NCBI GenBank assembly: GCA_045591095.1 | Contig: JAZNSF010000038.1 | Span: 1-6,578, forward strand | DNA from: SIG440 sp045591095 | GTDB taxonomy: Bacteria; Bacillota; Clostridia; Monoglobales; Monoglobaceae | DNA: 6,578 bases | Reading direction: 5' to 3' | Shown here: piece after piece, positions 5,484-6,578 of the stretch | Layout: every line of letters begins with the position of its first letter | How positions within the stretch are numbered: position 1 is the stretch's first letter | Program-made: the position numbers and the translations under genes | The notes under the pieces: generated by a model | What the model was told of the DNA's origin: nothing | The model's database searches: none | What the model saw: the letters and a program-made list of their open reading frames with translations, nothing else

Positions 5484-6500
5484 ATGGTAATCGTAACAAA
5501 AACCACAATCAATAAAAACACTCTGGACGAGATGGTTCGGGAATTTAAGCAAAAAGGCCTTGAAGTTGATATTATCAAGGGTAAAGGCAGCATCGCAATC
5601 GGACTTATAGGCGACACTCATGCAATTGATGCAGACCGACTGCTGCTTAATCCCGATGTAGAACGCATTATGCGTGTTCAGGAGCCTTTTAAAAAAGCAA
5701 GCCGTAAGTTCCACCCAATCGACACCGTAATAGATTTGGGGACTGCAAAAATCGGCGACCAAAAATCATTTGTAGTTATGGCAGGCCCATGCAGTGTGGA
5801 GTCAAGAGACCAAATCCTGTCTGTTGCAAAAAGCGTAAAGGAAAGCGGTGCCATGGTGCTTAGAGGCGGCGCATACAAGCCAAGAACTTCCCCCTATTCC
5901 TTCCAAGGGCTAGAGCTTGAAGGTCTTGAACTTTTGAAAGAAGCACGAAAGGAAACAGGCCTTCCGATTGTTACCGAGATTATGTCGCCACATCTGGTTG
6001 AGACATTCGAAAAAGACGTAGATATAATCCAAGTGGGCGCAAGAAATATGCAAAACTTTGACCTTCTTAAAGAGCTGGGCAAAACAACAAAGCCAATCCT
6101 CTTAAAGCGTGGTCTTTCTTCCACAATCGAGGAATGGCTTATGTCGGCAGAATACATTATGGCAGGCGGCAACCCAAACGTAATTCTTTGTGAACGTGGT
6201 ATCCGCACCTTTGAAACTTACACACGAAATACTCTTGATTTAAGCGCAATTCCTGCGGTTAAAAAGATGTCACATCTTCCGGTAGTGGTTGACCCGTCAC
6301 ATTCTGCGGGTATCAGCTGGATGGTAGAATCTCTCTCCCTTGCCACTATGGCAGTCGGCGCAGACGGACTTATAGTAGAAGTCCACAACGACCCAAAATC
6401 AGCGCTCTGCGACGGTGCGCAGTCCCTTGACCCCGTACAATATGACGGCCTTATGAAAAAGCTTCGCGCAATGGGTATTCACTTTGGCAAGGAATGTTAA
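5484..6500 (+). CDS. aroF: 3-deoxy-7-phosphoheptulonate (DAHP) synthase, type I-beta with N-terminal regulatory domain
   Basis: This cytoplasmic enzyme condenses phosphoenolpyruvate and erythrose 4-phosphate to DAHP, the first step of the shikimate pathway. Residues 1 to about 70 form the small ferredoxin-like domain (MVIVTKTT, GKGSIAIGLIGD) typical of Thermotoga-type enzymes. In that group it mediates feedback inhibition, notably by tyrosine. The TIM-barrel domain follows, with AGPCSVES (100-107), GGAYKPRTSPYSFQG (128-142), LLKRG (206-210), CERGIRTFE (236-244), VVDPSHSAG (268-276) and GLIVEVHNDP (295-304). Expected metal ligands are present: Cys103, His273, Glu299 and Asp310. The length, 338 residues, is full for the family. 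There is no fused chorismate mutase domain. The gene lies behind a Phe/Tyr attenuator and 31 bases before a probable tyrA, which suggests an operon biased to phenylalanine and tyrosine. The symbol is by family usage; aroG or aroA are also used for this family. Confidence 0.96.
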   Translation: MVIVTKTTINKNTLDEMVREFKQKGLEVDIIKGKGSIAIGLIGDTHAIDADRLLLNPDVERIMRVQEPFKKASRKFHPIDTVIDLGTAKIGDQKSFVVMAGPCSVESRDQILSVAKSVKESGAMVLRGGAYKPRTSPYSFQGLELEGLELLKEARKETGLPIVTEIMSPHLVETFEKDVDIIQVGARNMQNFDLLKELGKTTKPILLKRGLSSTIEEWLMSAEYIMAGGNPNVILCERGIRTFETYTRNTLDLSAIPAVKKMSHLPVVVDPSHSAGISWMVESLSLATMAVGADGLIVEVHNDPKSALCDGAQSLDPVQYDGLMKKLRAMGIHFGKEC

Positions 6501-6531
6501 AAAACGATTAAGAAAGAGATTGATAGAAAAA

Positions 6532-6578
6532 ATGGAGAATTCTGACTTTAAGATAGCAATTATTGGTCTTGGAATAAT
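6532..6578 (+). CDS. tyrA: Probable prephenate dehydrogenase, N-terminal fragment
   Basis: The frame from ATG at 6532 reads MENSDFKIAIIGLGI and is cut by the window edge after 15 codons. KIAIIGLG is the first strand and start of the glycine-rich NAD(P)-binding loop of a Rossmann fold, expected to continue as the family's GLGLIGGS pattern. Prephenate dehydrogenase, which oxidises prephenate to 4-hydroxyphenylpyruvate for tyrosine synthesis, fits the motif, its position so near the N-terminus, and the place directly after aroF. Other Rossmann dehydrogenases begin similarly, so the identity depends largely on context. The ribosome binding site is poor (AGAAAGAGA at 6511-6519, 12 bases away); a TTG at 6520 is an in-frame alternative start. 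No promoter or terminator is seen in the 31-base gap, so it is probably cotranscribed with aroF. Confidence 0.65.
   Translation, partial: MENSDFKIAIIGLGI

Noticed and set aside
5433..5762. 109-codon minus-strand frame over the aroF start
   Set aside because: It overlaps the attenuator terminator and the 5' end of the well-supported aroF, has no recognisable motif, and reads antisense to conserved coding sequence.
1..6578. CRISPR arrays, tRNA or rRNA genes, insertion sequences
   Set aside because: Reading through both strands I saw no regularly spaced direct repeats, cloverleaf-like sequence, transposase motifs or terminal inverted repeats.

Overview
The window looks like chromosome from a monoderm, AT-rich member of the Firmicutes, most likely class Clostridia. 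The signs are strong AGGAGG-type ribosome binding sites, TTGACA/TATAAT-type promoters, U-tract terminators, two secreted proteins with S-layer homology (SLH) domains, and a 338-residue DAHP synthase of the Thermotoga/Clostridia type. I cannot name a genus from sequence alone.

Layout, left to right. Positions 1-98 hold a leftward promoter and a ribosome binding site for a gene that starts just beyond the left edge. Positions 99-174 hold two adjacent hairpin terminators with U-tracts facing opposite ways. Positions 186-2009 (minus) encode a 607-residue secreted SLH protein with five tandem beta-rich repeats. A 234-base AT-rich divergent intergenic region follows. Positions 2244-5117 (plus) encode a second, 957-residue secreted SLH protein. 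Positions 5118-5198 contain a perfect 13-bp inverted repeat. Positions 5199-5483 form an aromatic amino acid attenuator. Positions 5484-6500 encode DAHP synthase (aroF), and at 6532 the first 15 codons of what looks like prephenate dehydrogenase (tyrA) run off the right edge.

The most notable element is the aroF leader. A near-consensus promoter drives a transcript that first encodes an unannotated 39-residue peptide. Twelve of the 18 residues at positions 13-30 are Phe or Tyr. The peptide's stop codon overlaps one arm of a 12-bp antiterminator. The other arm of that antiterminator overlaps the 5' arm of a strong intrinsic terminator placed immediately before the aroF ribosome binding site. 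This is the complete geometry of ribosome-mediated transcription attenuation responding to charged tRNA-Phe and tRNA-Tyr. It controls the first enzyme of the shikimate pathway and, probably, the tyrosine-branch enzyme behind it. From general knowledge, Firmicutes usually regulate amino acid genes of this kind with T-boxes or protein regulators, so a leader-peptide attenuator here merits attention.

The two SLH proteins are divergently transcribed and share related C-terminal beta modules, so they are probably paralogous cell-surface or S-layer-associated proteins. Nothing in the sequence links them functionally to the aro operon.
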